A stretch of 64,000 nucleotides of DNA from Novilysobacter antarcticus (GTDB taxonomy: Bacteria; Pseudomonadota; Gammaproteobacteria; Xanthomonadales; Xanthomonadaceae), in assembly GCF_019802285.1 (NCBI RefSeq), contig NZ_JAIEUJ010000001.1, positions 62,001 through 126,000 on the forward strand. Reading direction: 5' to 3'. Shown here one piece after another: positions 52,293 through 61,293 of this stretch. Both the position numbers and the translations under genes were made by a program. Numbering within the stretch: position 1 is the first letter of the stretch; the number at the start of each line of letters is the position of its first letter. Under the pieces are notes generated by a model. It saw only the letters and a list, made by a program, of their open reading frames with translations, made no database searches and was not told the DNA's origin.

Positions 52293-54203
52293 TCAGCTCG
52301 CGGTCAAGACCCGGTTCATCCGCTGCACAAACGCGGCGGGGTCGGGCAGCGGAGCGCCGGCGGCGATCTCGGCCTGTTCCAGCAGCAGCGTCGCAAGATC
52401 AGCGGCCTTGGCGTCGTCCGTTTCCGCCTCGACGCGTTTCAACAGCGCGTGCTCCGGGTTGATCTCCAGGGTCGGCTTGCTCTCGGGCATCTGCTGGCCG
52501 GCTTCACGCAGCATCCGGGCGAAGTGCGGGGCCATGTCGAAGTCCGCAAGCGCCAGACAGGACGGCGAGTCGGTCAGACGTGCCGACACGCGGACGTCGC
52601 TGACGCGATCGCCCAGCAGGGTCTTCAGACGCGTGACCAGCGGCTCGGCCGCCTTGGCGGCTTCTTCCTGCTTGGCCTTGTCGGCCTCGTCCAGCGGCAG
52701 TTCGCCCTTGGCGACGTTCTGCAGCTTCTTGCCATCGTATTCGTTGAGCGAACCCAGCATCCATTCGTCGATGCGGTCGGACATCAAAAGCACTTCGATG
52801 TCCTTGGCCTTGAAAGCCTCCAGTTGCGGGCTGCCGAATGCGGCCGCGTGACTCTCAGCGGTGATGTACCAGATGGTGTCCTGGCCGGTCGCCATGCGGG
52901 CGATGTAGTCGTCCAGGGATACGACCTGCTTGCCGGCCTCGCCCTTGGTGGAGGCAAAGCGCAGCAATTTGGCGATGCGCTCGCGGTTGGCGTGGTCCTC
53001 GCCGATGCCTTCCTTGAGGGTGTTGCCAAACGCCTTGTAGAAGGTGGCGAACTTTTCCGGTTCGTCGCGGGCGAGGGTCTCGATCAGGTCGAGCACGCGC
53101 TTCACGCAGGCCGACTTGATCCGGTCCAACTGGCGGTTCTGCTGCAGGATCTCGCGGCTGACGTTGAGCGGGAGGTCGTCGGCATCGATCACGCCACGCA
53201 CGAAGCGCAGGTAGTTGGGCAGCAGTTCCTCGGCGGCGTCCATGACGAATACGCGCTTGATGTAGAGCTTCAGACCCTTGCGCTCATCGCGTCCGCCCAT
53301 CATCAAGTCGAACGGCGGCTGCGAGGGCAGGTAGAGCAGGGTGGTGAAGCTCTGGCTGCCTTCCACGCGGTTGTGGGTCCAGGCCAGCGCGTCGTTGAAG
53401 TCGTGGCCGAGCGACTTGTAGAAGCTCTGGTAGTCCTCGTCGCTGATCTCGTTCCTGGGCTTGGTCCAAAGCGCGGAGGCGGCGTTGATGGTTTCCCATT
53501 CGGGCGCTGCGTCATCGCTCTTGTTGGCTTCGTCCGAGTCGTCATCGCCAGCGACGGCGGCCGGTTTCTGCATCCGGATCGGGAAGGCAACATGGTCCGA
53601 ATAGCGGTTGATCAGCGAGCGCAGCTTCCAGTCGGCGAGAAATTCGTCCTCATCGGCTTTCAGGTGCAGGGTCACCGCGGTGCCACGCTCGGGCAGCTCG
53701 ACCGTCTCCAGGGTGTATTCCCCCTTTCCGTCGCTCTCCCACTTCACGCCCTCGCTGGCCGGTGCGCCGGCCCGGCGGCTGAGGACAGTCACCTTGTCGG
53801 CGACCACATAGGCGGAATAGAAGCCCACGCCGAACTGACCGATCAGTCGTGCATCGGCCTTCTGCTCGCTGCCCATGGCTTCCAGGAACCGGCGCGTGCC
53901 CGAGCTGGCGATGGTGCCGATGTTGGCCACGATCTCATCGCGGCTCATGCCGATACCGTTGTCGGCGATGGTGATGGTGCGGGCGTCCTTGTCCCAGGTG
54001 ATGTCGATGTGCAGGTCGCCGTCACCGATTCCCAGTTCCGGATTGGCGATCGCCTCGAAGCGCAACTTGTCGCAGGCGTCGGAGGCGTTGGAGATCAGCT
54101 CGCGCAGGAAGATTTCCTTGTGCGAGTAGAGCGAGTGCGTCACCAGGTGCAGGACCTGGGCGACTTCGGCTTCGAATTTTCGGGTTTCTGTCGTAGTGCT
54201 CAT
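52293..54203 (-). CDS. htpG: molecular chaperone HtpG (Hsp90)
   Basis: ATP-dependent chaperone of 636 residues (E. coli 624). The GHKL ATPase domain carries ELISNASDACDKLRFEA, ITIADNGIGMSRDEI, SGTRRFLEAM and GQFGVGFYSAYVVADKV. A charged linker around residues 210-235 is rich in Asp and Lys. The middle domain has LYIKRVFVMDAAEELLPNYL and FVRGVIDADDLPLNVSREIL. The C-terminal dimerisation domain contains RLTDSPSCLALADFDM. A sigma-32 type promoter lies 43 bases upstream of the ATG and a strong terminator follows, so it is a single-gene heat-shock unit. Confidence 0.97.
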   Translation of the reverse strand: MSTTTETRKFEAEVAQVLHLVTHSLYSHKEIFLRELISNASDACDKLRFEAIANPELGIGDGDLHIDITWDKDARTITIADNGIGMSRDEIVANIGTIASSGTRRFLEAMGSEQKADARLIGQFGVGFYSAYVVADKVTVLSRRAGAPASEGVKWESDGKGEYTLETVELPERGTAVTLHLKADEDEFLADWKLRSLINRYSDHVAFPIRMQKPAAVAGDDDSDEANKSDDAAPEWETINAASALWTKPRNEISDEDYQSFYKSLGHDFNDALAWTHNRVEGSQSFTTLLYLPSQPPFDLMMGGRDERKGLKLYIKRVFVMDAAEELLPNYLRFVRGVIDADDLPLNVSREILQQNRQLDRIKSACVKRVLDLIETLARDEPEKFATFYKAFGNTLKEGIGEDHANRERIAKLLRFASTKGEAGKQVVSLDDYIARMATGQDTIWYITAESHAAAFGSPQLEAFKAKDIEVLLMSDRIDEWMLGSLNEYDGKKLQNVAKGELPLDEADKAKQEEAAKAAEPLVTRLKTLLGDRVSDVRVSARLTDSPSCLALADFDMAPHFARMLREAGQQMPESKPTLEINPEHALLKRVEAETDDAKAADLATLLLEQAEIAAGAPLPDPAAFVQRMNRVLTAS

Positions 54204-54245
54204 GCGTGGCTGTCCCTTGGCGCAATAACGATTGACTGCCTCTCC

Positions 54246-54274
54246 AACTGGGGCGGCGCGCGCCGTAAATCAAG
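54246..54274 (-). promoter_or_regulatory. sigma-32 (heat-shock) type promoter of htpG
   Basis: On the minus strand CTTGATT (-35), a 14-base GC-rich spacer and CCCCAGTT (-10) match the heat-shock consensus CTTGAAA-N11-16-CCCCATNT at 5 of 7 and 6 of 7 informative positions. The -10 ends 43 bases before the htpG ATG. Placement before a known heat-shock gene adds weight. Confidence 0.78.
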
Positions 54275-54456
54275 CCCGTCGCATTGTTCCCCGCATGCTT
54301 ATGACGATGGCAAAGCGGGATGAAGCCAATTTGAGCAGAGCGTATCGTGTGCGCTCACCCCTGCTGCCACGCAAACCACAGGGCGTCGATGAATCTCCGC
54401 CACCGTGATGGATGTCTGACCGGTCGACGACCCCACCGTGATGGTCGGGTCATGGC

Positions 54457-55509
54457 ATGACGCTTCCCGCCCACCGGTCCCGTGCTAGGCGGATTGCACT
54501 CGGTCTGCTGCTGTTTGCCGCAACCGCGTGGGGCGCACTTGCGCTTTGGTATCCGTGGCACCTGGCTCCGGCGATGCGCGGCCTGCTGGTCGCCGCCTGG
54601 GCGACACTCGGTCTGGCCACACTTTCCGTAACGTGTCGTCCTGCAGCGTGGACCCGCGGCGCCGCCCGGACGCTGCTGGCCGTGTTCGCGGCCGGTTTCG
54701 CCCTGCTGCTGGGAAGCTGGCTCTCATTGGCTCCGCAACAGGACCGCGACTGGGCCGATGACGTGTCCCGATTGCTGGCCTCGGAGGTGGTCGGAGACCG
54801 GGTAACGCTGCACAACGTACGCAACTTCGAATGGCGCACCCAGAGCGATTACACCCCGCGCTGGGAGACCCGCGGATACGACCTGTCGCAGCTGGTGTCC
54901 GCCGACATGGTGATGTCCTACTGGATGGGGCCGCCGATCGCGCACACACTGGTGTCGTTCGGCTTTGAGGACGGAAGCCGGGTGGTGTTCTCGCTGGAGA
55001 TCCGCAAGGAGCGCGACGAGTCGTTCTCGGCGCTGGGCGGGTTCTTCCGCAAGTTCGAGCAAGTGATCGTGGCAGCCGACGAGCGCGATATCGTCCGTGT
55101 GCGCAGCAACGTCCGCGGCGAGGATGTGTACCTCTACCGCCTTGATATCCCTCCGGCACAATTGCGGCAGGTGTTTCGCGGGTACCTGCAACAGGCCGCC
55201 GGGTTGCAGCGCAGGCCCGCGTTCTACAACACGCTGACCAGCAACTGCACCACGATCGTGTTCGACCTCGCCCGGCAGATCGCTCCGGGCTTGCCGCTGG
55301 ACTACCGGTTGCTGCTGTCGGGCTATTTTGACGGCTATGCCTACGACCACAACGCACTGGTGCCAGGCCATACCATGCAGACGTTGAAGACGCGCGGACG
55401 CATTACCGAGCGCGCACGCGCCGCTGACGACGCAGCGGATTTCTCCATTCGTATCCGCGAGGGCATACCCGGCATGGACGATGCGGGCGATTCGGAGCGT
55501 GCCCCGTGA
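54457..55509 (+). CDS. DUF4105-family membrane protein
   Basis: A 350-residue protein with three hydrophobic helices in the first 95 residues (about 12-32, 40-57, 68-90), then a large periplasmic DUF4105 domain. The latter is recognised by FEWRTQSDYTPRWETRGYDL, SYWMGPPIAHTLVSFGFEDG, EIRKERDESFSALGGFFRKF and YNTLTSNCTTIVFDLARQI, where the Asn-Cys pair suggests a cysteine-peptidase-like active site. The family function is unknown. Its stop overlaps the GTG of the next gene by 4 bases, so it forms a two-gene operon with a lipase-like lipoprotein. No strong ribosome-binding site is visible for ATG 54457. Confidence 0.88.
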   Translation: MTLPAHRSRARRIALGLLLFAATAWGALALWYPWHLAPAMRGLLVAAWATLGLATLSVTCRPAAWTRGAARTLLAVFAAGFALLLGSWLSLAPQQDRDWADDVSRLLASEVVGDRVTLHNVRNFEWRTQSDYTPRWETRGYDLSQLVSADMVMSYWMGPPIAHTLVSFGFEDGSRVVFSLEIRKERDESFSALGGFFRKFEQVIVAADERDIVRVRSNVRGEDVYLYRLDIPPAQLRQVFRGYLQQAAGLQRRPAFYNTLTSNCTTIVFDLARQIAPGLPLDYRLLLSGYFDGYAYDHNALVPGHTMQTLKTRGRITERARAADDAADFSIRIREGIPGMDDAGDSERAP

Positions 55510-57497
55510 GCGATTCGACCCCACTCAACTGGAAGGGTCGCACCGCGCAGGTGATCGTTGCCGTCGCACTGGTGCTGTCGATCGGCGGTTGCGCGATGGT
55601 CAAGGTCACCTCGCTGGGGCCGCGCGACTACATCGCCATGAAGCGTGGCGACATTCTCAGCTCCGGAAAACTCGGCGATGTCAGCCAGGAAACCCTGCGC
55701 GTGGCAGGGATCGAGCCGGATGAGTGCGCCAAGGACGTACCGGAGTGCGCGCAGCGGCTTGAGCAGATAAAAGGCCTGGAGGATGAGCGCCGGATCTCGG
55801 CCTTGGCGGAGATCTGGACCCAACGCGCGATCGGGCTGACGCCCAAGGATCCCCAGGTCATTGACGAGGCCGCGTTGATGGCCTGGCTGGAGGCGGCACG
55901 CAATGCCTACGCCTACCTGTTCTTCACCGAGCGCAGCCCGGGCGAGCGTGTGTTCGAGGATCGCCAGACGCAGGTCCGCGACTACTACAACTACGCCGTG
56001 CAGCAGATCGTCACGCAGCTGTTTGCGCGCTGGAAGGCGGATGGCGGCGTCACATTCGGACCGCAGGTGGCCGCCACGGTGGGCGAGTGGCGGATCGAGA
56101 TGGACGACGAAGGCCTGCGGCTGCCCGGCCACACCACTCAGGTTGAGGCCATGGTGCCGGCGTCCACTTTGCGTTTTGCCGGACTGCGCAGCACCTACCG
56201 GCGCGACGGCTTCGGGGCCGAGATGGTCGCCGAAGTCCCGGCGCAAGTGCTGGGTGATGTGGTTGCGCCGATGGCTGTATCTGCCGGATCGGAGGGGGGA
56301 ACACAGGGCATCCGCCCGTCTGGACATCCGCGCCAAGCGCCGGGGTTCAGCGAGATGCCGTTCGCGCCGGTGTCGGTGCTGGTGCGCTTTGCGGGGGAGG
56401 ATCTGGAGCAGGTGCTGCACACGCATCGCGCCGTGGTCGAGCCGCACGATCCCTTCCGGGTGACCGGGATCGACATTGGTGGCCAGACGATCCCGCTGGC
56501 GGCGAATTTCACTGCCGGCTACGGCCTGTGGCTGGCGCGCTCCGGCTTCGCCGACCAGGCGCTGCGATCGATGCTGGGGCGCGAGCGCGGCATCGATCGC
56601 CCGCACCTCTACCTCATGCAGCCCTACGATCCTCAGCGTCGGATCGTGCTGATGCTGCACGGGCTGGGCAGCAGCCCGGAGGCGTGGGTCAACGTGGCCA
56701 ACGAGCTGACCGGCGATCAGCTACTGCGCGAGCAGTATCAGATCTGGCAGGTCTATTACCCGACCAACATGCCGATCGTCTGGAACCAGGCGCAGATCCG
56801 CAAGCTGGTCACCGACACGCTCGCCCAATTCGATCCGGACGGACACGCACCGGCGTCGCAGCACATGGTGCTGGTCGGCCACAGCATGGGCGGCGTCATT
56901 GCCCGACTGCTGGTCTCCACCAGCGGCGACCATCTGTCTGACACATTGCTGGACAAGCGCCGACTCGAGGGCGAGCGCGGCGCACGCCTGCGTCAACGCT
57001 TGCAGGCGATGCTGCATTTTGAGCCGTTGCCCAACGTCGACCGGGCGATCTTCATTGCCGCCCCGCATCGTGGAACTCCGGTTGCCAGTGGCCGCATCGG
57101 ACGCTTGATCGGGCGTCTGGTCCGGTTGCCGGTTACCTTGCTGGAGCAGTTTGGCGAGGTGCTGCAGGATCTGGCGGAAGGGCAGGGCGAAGATGCGAGC
57201 GTCGCCCGGAACATCCCCAACAGCATCGACAACCTGCGCGATACCGATCCCTTCGTTCGTGCGGCCGCGGATCTGCCGATCTCACCACGGGTCCGGTACC
57301 ACACCATCGTCGGGCAGGACGACATGAGCCTGCCTTTGATCGAATCAAGCGATGGCGTGGTGCCTTACCGCAGCGCGCATCTTGCGGGCGCGGAGTCCGA
57401 GAAGGTGGTCCCGTCCTGGCACAGCGTGCAGGAGACACCGCAGGCGATCCTGGAGATCCGGCGCATCCTCCATGAGGAGGCTCTCGAGAAACACTGA
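55506..57497 (+). CDS. alpha/beta-hydrolase lipoprotein (lipase/esterase-like)
   Basis: A 663-residue exported protein. The signal peptide ends in lipobox LSIGGC (C29). A large N-terminal part of about 350 residues has no recognised fold. The C-terminal half is an alpha/beta hydrolase: MLHGLGSSPEAWVNVANEL gives the oxyanion-hole HG, VLVGHSMGGVIARLL the nucleophile elbow (S460), then SSDGVVPYRSAHL the acid region and VPSWHSVQETPQAILEI the catalytic His. Related proteins are annotated as putative lipases. The operon with DUF4105, itself possibly hydrolytic, suggests a joint envelope role. GTG start 55506 overlaps the upstream stop. Confidence 0.87.
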   Translation: MSDSTPLNWKGRTAQVIVAVALVLSIGGCAMVKVTSLGPRDYIAMKRGDILSSGKLGDVSQETLRVAGIEPDECAKDVPECAQRLEQIKGLEDERRISALAEIWTQRAIGLTPKDPQVIDEAALMAWLEAARNAYAYLFFTERSPGERVFEDRQTQVRDYYNYAVQQIVTQLFARWKADGGVTFGPQVAATVGEWRIEMDDEGLRLPGHTTQVEAMVPASTLRFAGLRSTYRRDGFGAEMVAEVPAQVLGDVVAPMAVSAGSEGGTQGIRPSGHPRQAPGFSEMPFAPVSVLVRFAGEDLEQVLHTHRAVVEPHDPFRVTGIDIGGQTIPLAANFTAGYGLWLARSGFADQALRSMLGRERGIDRPHLYLMQPYDPQRRIVLMLHGLGSSPEAWVNVANELTGDQLLREQYQIWQVYYPTNMPIVWNQAQIRKLVTDTLAQFDPDGHAPASQHMVLVGHSMGGVIARLLVSTSGDHLSDTLLDKRRLEGERGARLRQRLQAMLHFEPLPNVDRAIFIAAPHRGTPVASGRIGRLIGRLVRLPVTLLEQFGEVLQDLAEGQGEDASVARNIPNSIDNLRDTDPFVRAAADLPISPRVRYHTIVGQDDMSLPLIESSDGVVPYRSAHLAGAESEKVVPSWHSVQETPQAILEIRRILHEEALEKH

Positions 57498-57528
57498 GGC
57501 GATGGGCGCGACCCATGGGCAGCGCCGG

Positions 57529-58164
57529 TCAGTCCGCGCAGGTACCGAAGATCTTGTCGCCCGCATCCCCCAACCCCGGCAGGATGTAGCCGCGCTGGTT
57601 GAGGCGGTCGTCGATCGATGCGGTGTAGATCTCAAGGTCAGGGTGTGCGGCTTCGGCCGCCCGCAGTCCCTCCGGTGCCGCGACCAGGAACAGCCCCTTG
57701 ATGCGGGTGGCACCGGCAGCCTTGAGCATGTCCACCGTCGCGATGAGGGTGCCGCCGGTGGCCAGCATCGGATCAAGGATCAACGCGGTACGGTCGTGCA
57801 TGTTGCCGACCAGCTTCTCGTAATAGGCCACCGCGCCGAGTGTCTCTTCGTCGCGCGCCATGCCGACCACGCTGACCTTCGCGGCGGGGATCAGTTCGAG
57901 CACGCCCGGCAGCATGCCGATACCGGCACGCAGGATGGGCACCAGGGTGATCTTGCGGCCCTTGATACGCCGCACCGTGAGCGATGTTCCGGCCCAGCCG
58001 TCAATCTCGACCGCCTCGGTCTCCAGGTCCGCCGTTGCCTCATAGGTCAGCAGGGTCGCAACTTCCGAGGACAGCTCGCGGAAGGACTTGGTGCTGTTGT
58101 CGGCGCGGCGCATCAACCCGAGCTTGTGCTGCACCAGCGGATGGCGGACTTCAACAATCTTCAT
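57529..58164 (-). CDS. upp: uracil phosphoribosyltransferase
   Basis: Salvages uracil to UMP with PRPP. The 211-residue product begins [19 protein letters not shown] and has [20 protein letters not shown], the PRPP-binding [20 protein letters not shown], and the C-terminal uracil-binding [16 protein letters not shown]. Length is normal. The frame is open upstream to 58524, but the ATG at 58164 matches the family start exactly. It is a monocistronic gene downstream of a terminator that isolates it from the DUF1328 gene. Its 3' end is convergent with the lipase-like gene, 31 bases apart. Confidence 0.97.
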   Translation of the reverse strand: MKIVEVRHPLVQHKLGLMRRADNSTKSFRELSSEVATLLTYEATADLETEAVEIDGWAGTSLTVRRIKGRKITLVPILRAGIGMLPGVLELIPAAKVSVVGMARDEETLGAVAYYEKLVGNMHDRTALILDPMLATGGTLIATVDMLKAAGATRIKGLFLVAAPEGLRAAEAAHPDLEIYTASIDDRLNQRGYILPGLGDAGDKIFGTCAD

Positions 58165-58287
58165 GTACGGACCAGTGGCGGGATTGTTGCAAGTGTGGCC
58201 CAAACCACGAAGGGCCATCCAGGACTGGCGAGCCATGCCGCGCGGTCCAAGGCGACCGAGGCAGGCGGGACCGCCTGGCGCGCGCAG

Positions 58288-58313
58288 AAAAACGCCCGGG
58301 TTTGCCCGGGCGT
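58288..58313 (-). terminator. intrinsic terminator of the DUF1328 gene
   Basis: On the minus strand ACGCCCGGG (58313-58305) pairs with CCCGGGCGT (58300-58292) around CAAA and runs into TTTTTC. It lies about 45 bases after the DUF1328 stop and upstream of upp. Confidence 0.9.
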
Positions 58314-58358
58314 CTGGTGGTTCGTCAAGCGGCCCGCTTCGTGCGGGGCGCCAATGTG

Positions 58359-58532
58359 CTATCTGACCTTCTTGTAAACAGTCATGCCGAGCAGGAACAA
58401 AACAACCGCAATCACGATGGCGGCGATGAACAGGAACTTGGCGATGCCCATGGCAGCGCCGGCCATGCCGCCGAAGCCGAGCACGCCTGCAATGAGGCCG
58501 ATGACGGCGAAAATGATGGCCCACTTGATCAT
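58359..58532 (-). CDS. small DUF1328-family membrane protein
   Basis: A 57-residue protein of two hydrophobic helices: [20 protein letters not shown] and [20 protein letters not shown], separated by a Gly/Ala-rich turn, with a basic end YKKVR. This is the DUF1328/YtjA pattern, small inner-membrane proteins often linked to stress responses. AAGGAGA lies 8 bases before the ATG at 58532, and a strong terminator follows. The open frame continues far upstream but only the last 57 codons make sense. Confidence 0.92.
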   Translation of the reverse strand: MIKWAIIFAVIGLIAGVLGFGGMAGAAMGIAKFLFIAAIVIAVVLFLLGMTVYKKVR

Positions 58533-58608
58533 TGGATGGTCTCCTTGTCGTCGAGCGATTCCGGTGAATCGGCCGTCGTGGCCGGTACCGTCGCTCCTGG
58601 AACCAACG

Positions 58609-58902
58609 CTACCCATCCCGATGTGCGATGCAGGTGAACAGCGGGACGCCATCATCCGGCCCTGCGTTACAAAGCGCGCGCTTGGCTGCCGGCGCCAACC
58701 GCTTGATGGCCCACTCGGCGCGACTGGCGCTGCTGCGGTCAGGGCACGGGAACTGCGCGAGCAGTCGGACGGGTGGGTTCGATCGCGTGTAGCGCGCGCC
58801 CTTTCCCGCGACGTGTTGCGCATAGCGGCGCGGGATATCGGTCGTGATACCCGTGTACACGCTGCCGTTGCGGCACTCCAGCAGATAGACATACCAGGCC
58901 AT
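58609..58902 (-). CDS. GIY-YIG nuclease-domain protein (UPF0213-like)
   Basis: A 97-residue single-domain protein with the GIY-YIG core: WYVYLLECRNGSVYTGITTD (the motif reads VYLL and VYTGIT), RRYAQHVAGKGARYTRSNPP, and the catalytic Glu in RAEWAIKRLA. It belongs to the small UPF0213/YhbQ group, which has weak or no sequence specificity and may act in DNA repair. The ATG at 58902 matches the family start. It stands alone, 76 bases upstream of the DUF1328 gene. Confidence 0.92.
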   Translation of the reverse strand: MAWYVYLLECRNGSVYTGITTDIPRRYAQHVAGKGARYTRSNPPVRLLAQFPCPDRSSASRAEWAIKRLAPAAKRALCNAGPDDGVPLFTCIAHRDG

Positions 58903-59009
58903 GGCACCAGTGTAGCGGCGCGGCCGGAGAACGAATGTTCATCCGCGGTTGAGGCGATCGCTGCCCTGCAGCCCTAGACTGATGGCTCATAAGCCCTGCG
59001 GTCCCCTAC

Positions 59010-60092
59010 ATGCACTCGCCCTGGCGAATCGCTGCCTTCTGCCTCGTGCTGATCCTTTCTGCCTGCAAACCACAGCCGGCTGGGGTAAGTACAAGTGGCG
59101 ACGTCATCCAGACGCGGGTGGACTCGCGCGGTGGGGCGGTATCGGACGCCGAGGTCGTCGCAAGCGAGCCATACGCCACGGCCACCATCGACCGCTCGAC
59201 GGTCGACTGGCAGCCCGTGGCGCTTGAAGGCGGGCAGGCCTGGATCAGTTGCGACCACGAGTACGCCAATGGCGAAGGTGTGCAGCTGTCCTCGCCGGGT
59301 TATACCGAGATCCGCGCAGCGCTGGAACCGTGTGGTGCGGGTGGCCTGATGCGCCTTCGCTACGAGGGCAAGATCTCGGCCGAGTTCACCGCCCTTATCG
59401 AGCGCACCGTCGAGGTGGCCAACACGCTGGGAATCCACAAGCGGATCCTCGATATCGACTCCACCGGCGGTCAGATCGAGGAGGCGATCCGCTCCGGCGA
59501 CATGATCGGCGCCTCGCAATGGACGATCTGGGTACGCGAGGGCGCGGTTTGCCACAGCTCCTGCGTGCTGATCCTCGCTGCCGGTGACATGCGCCTGATT
59601 GCCGGCAAGGTCGGCATCCACCGGATGATCCGGATCAGCTCCAAGGCCACCTCCCGGGCCGAGCTGCAGGAGGAGCTTCAGGCCGTCCATGCCGACGTGC
59701 GCGAGTACCTGCAGCGCAACGGCGTGGCTTTCGCCGTCGCCGACCTTATGATGACGGTGCCCAACCGCAGCCTGCGCCTGCTCACTGCCCAGGAGATGGA
59801 CCTGTACGGGCTGGAAGGGCGCAACGCGGCGGAGGACGACCTCCAGCGCATCGAGTTGACCCGGCGCTGCGGCGCAGATTTTGTTCAGCGAAAGGACGCC
59901 TTCTTCCGCGCATTTGACCGCGAGTGCCAGACACCCGGCGAAGAGGTCGGCACGATGGGCGAGTGCGGGCTCAAGTTGCGCGAGCGCTTCGGTTTCCCCG
60001 ACGCGCAGTGCCCGCTGCAGAGCCCGATGTCGGAATTTGATTCCGCGGTCAATGTACCGCTGCGCGGTCGCAGCGATACCTCGCACAGCTGA
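59010..60092 (+). CDS. ClpP/crotonase-fold lipoprotein of unknown function
   Basis: A 360-residue exported protein. The signal peptide ends in lipobox LSAC (C19). The middle part resembles predicted periplasmic ClpP-fold proteins: KRILDIDSTGGQIEEAIRSG is the Gly-Gly oxyanion strand and VCHSSCVLILAAGDMRLI holds a candidate catalytic serine flanked by two cysteines, followed by GKVGIHRMI. The C-terminal domain has CGADFVQRKDAFFRAFDREC and other paired cysteines. If active it would be a serine peptidase of the envelope, but the catalytic triad is not fully assigned. It is a single gene divergent from the GIY-YIG gene. Confidence 0.78.
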   Translation: MHSPWRIAAFCLVLILSACKPQPAGVSTSGDVIQTRVDSRGGAVSDAEVVASEPYATATIDRSTVDWQPVALEGGQAWISCDHEYANGEGVQLSSPGYTEIRAALEPCGAGGLMRLRYEGKISAEFTALIERTVEVANTLGIHKRILDIDSTGGQIEEAIRSGDMIGASQWTIWVREGAVCHSSCVLILAAGDMRLIAGKVGIHRMIRISSKATSRAELQEELQAVHADVREYLQRNGVAFAVADLMMTVPNRSLRLLTAQEMDLYGLEGRNAAEDDLQRIELTRRCGADFVQRKDAFFRAFDRECQTPGEEVGTMGECGLKLRERFGFPDAQCPLQSPMSEFDSAVNVPLRGRSDTSHS

Positions 60093-60205
60093 ACGCGCGT
60101 GCCCGGTCTGGGCGCGATTGCTGATTGCCCACGTCTTCTTAATGCCGCGGCGAGCATGGTCGTGATCAAAGGTGCCGCCGGCGCTGGTGAAAAAGGAGGT
60201 CTGTC

Positions 60206-60877
60206 ATGACAGGCAAGAATGTCGGAGATGATCTTAAGTCCATGGCCCAGGACGTGGCCGAACTGGGCGCGGGTTACATGCGCATCGGTCGCCGCTGGCT
60301 GGAAATGCAGAGAAACCAGGTGGTGGCCGCCTCGGCCGACATGGGCGAACGCGAAGGTGCGCCTACCGCCGGTGATCCGCGTGGCCGTGGGCCGCATGGT
60401 CGTCGCCACCGCTGGGAGGGAAGGGCGGGCGCTGGTCCAGACAGTTTTCTCGACGAAACGGGTGACGCCGGCTACGCCGCGCCGGGAAGGACCCAGTCGC
60501 CGTTCCGGGACACGGGCGCCGGCGAGGAGTCGGATTACCTTCCGCCGGGCAACCAGACCTTCGGCCGTTCGAGCTATCGCGGTGTTGGCCCGAAAAACTA
60601 CACCCGTTCGGACCAGCGGATCACCGAGGATCTGTGCGAAAGCCTGACGCGCTGCAGGCATGTCGATCCCAGCGACGTCTCGGTCAACGTCTCCGGCGGC
60701 GTGGTCACCTTGACCGGCACGGTTCGCGAGCGATGGATGAAGCACCGGATCGAAGATATGGCGGCGGAATGCGAGGGAGTGCGCAACGTAGAGAACAAGA
60801 TCCATGTCCCCTTGGCGGAACGGCCTACGGAGGGTGTCTCCGCGGGTGACACCACGCTGCCCGATCCGGAGGCCTGA
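60206..60877 (+). CDS. BON-domain protein
   Basis: A 223-residue protein. A helical N-terminus (about residues 1-45) is followed by a disordered Gly/Arg/Pro-rich region, then one BON domain at about 133-203: RSDQRITEDLCESLTRCRHV, DVSVNVSGGVVTLTGTVRER and IEDMAAECEGVRNVENKIHV. BON domains bind membranes or lipids and often occur in osmotic-stress proteins such as OsmY. There is no signal peptide, so it is cytosolic or exported by another route. The ribosome-binding site AAGGAGGT is almost perfect, suggesting high expression, as in stress proteins. Confidence 0.9.
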   Translation: MTGKNVGDDLKSMAQDVAELGAGYMRIGRRWLEMQRNQVVAASADMGEREGAPTAGDPRGRGPHGRRHRWEGRAGAGPDSFLDETGDAGYAAPGRTQSPFRDTGAGEESDYLPPGNQTFGRSSYRGVGPKNYTRSDQRITEDLCESLTRCRHVDPSDVSVNVSGGVVTLTGTVRERWMKHRIEDMAAECEGVRNVENKIHVPLAERPTEGVSAGDTTLPDPEA

Positions 60878-60939
60878 GGTCTGACGCCTGAGGCATCTCC
60901 AGCGGATAACTGAAATCGGGGCGTCGGGCTCCGATGCGC

Positions 60940-61170
60940 TCACACTCCTGCGGCTACGACGCGAACCTCGACCCCGTCCAGACTGACCATCTGGCCGGGT
61001 CGGATCTTGCAGGTCTTGCGTAGCTCGGTTTTGCCGTCCACGGAAACTACGCCACTGGCGACGATCTGTTTGCCGATGCCGCCGCTGTCGCAGACGCCAA
61101 CCAGCTTCAACAGCTGGTTGAGCTCCACGTACTCGTGGCCGTCCTCCAGTTCGAACTCCAGTGATTGCAT
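60940..61170 (-). CDS. RNA-binding S4-domain protein (YbcJ-like)
   Basis: A 76-residue protein comprising one S4 fold: EYVELNQLLKLVGVCDSGGI with GKQIVASGVVSVDGKTELRK and KIRPGQMVSLDGVEVRVV. Size and sequence match the YbcJ group, small RNA-binding proteins of unknown target thought to act near the ribosome. It is divergent from dbpA across 123 bases. No strong ribosome-binding site is visible. Confidence 0.92.
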   Translation of the reverse strand: MQSLEFELEDGHEYVELNQLLKLVGVCDSGGIGKQIVASGVVSVDGKTELRKTCKIRPGQMVSLDGVEVRVVAAGV

Positions 61171-61293
61171 CGCGCCAGACCATTGCGGGGGCGCTCAGGG
61201 TCGCAGCGGCTTGCCGGGGACGCAAGTCGAATGCCGCTGCCGCAGGACATGCAAAAACGCGGATGCGGGCGTGCAACCTGCGATCATGGCGCA

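Noticed and set aside
58777-58800. GGTTCGATC resembling a tRNA T-loop
   Set aside because: No acceptor or anticodon arms can be built around it and it lies inside the GIY-YIG gene.
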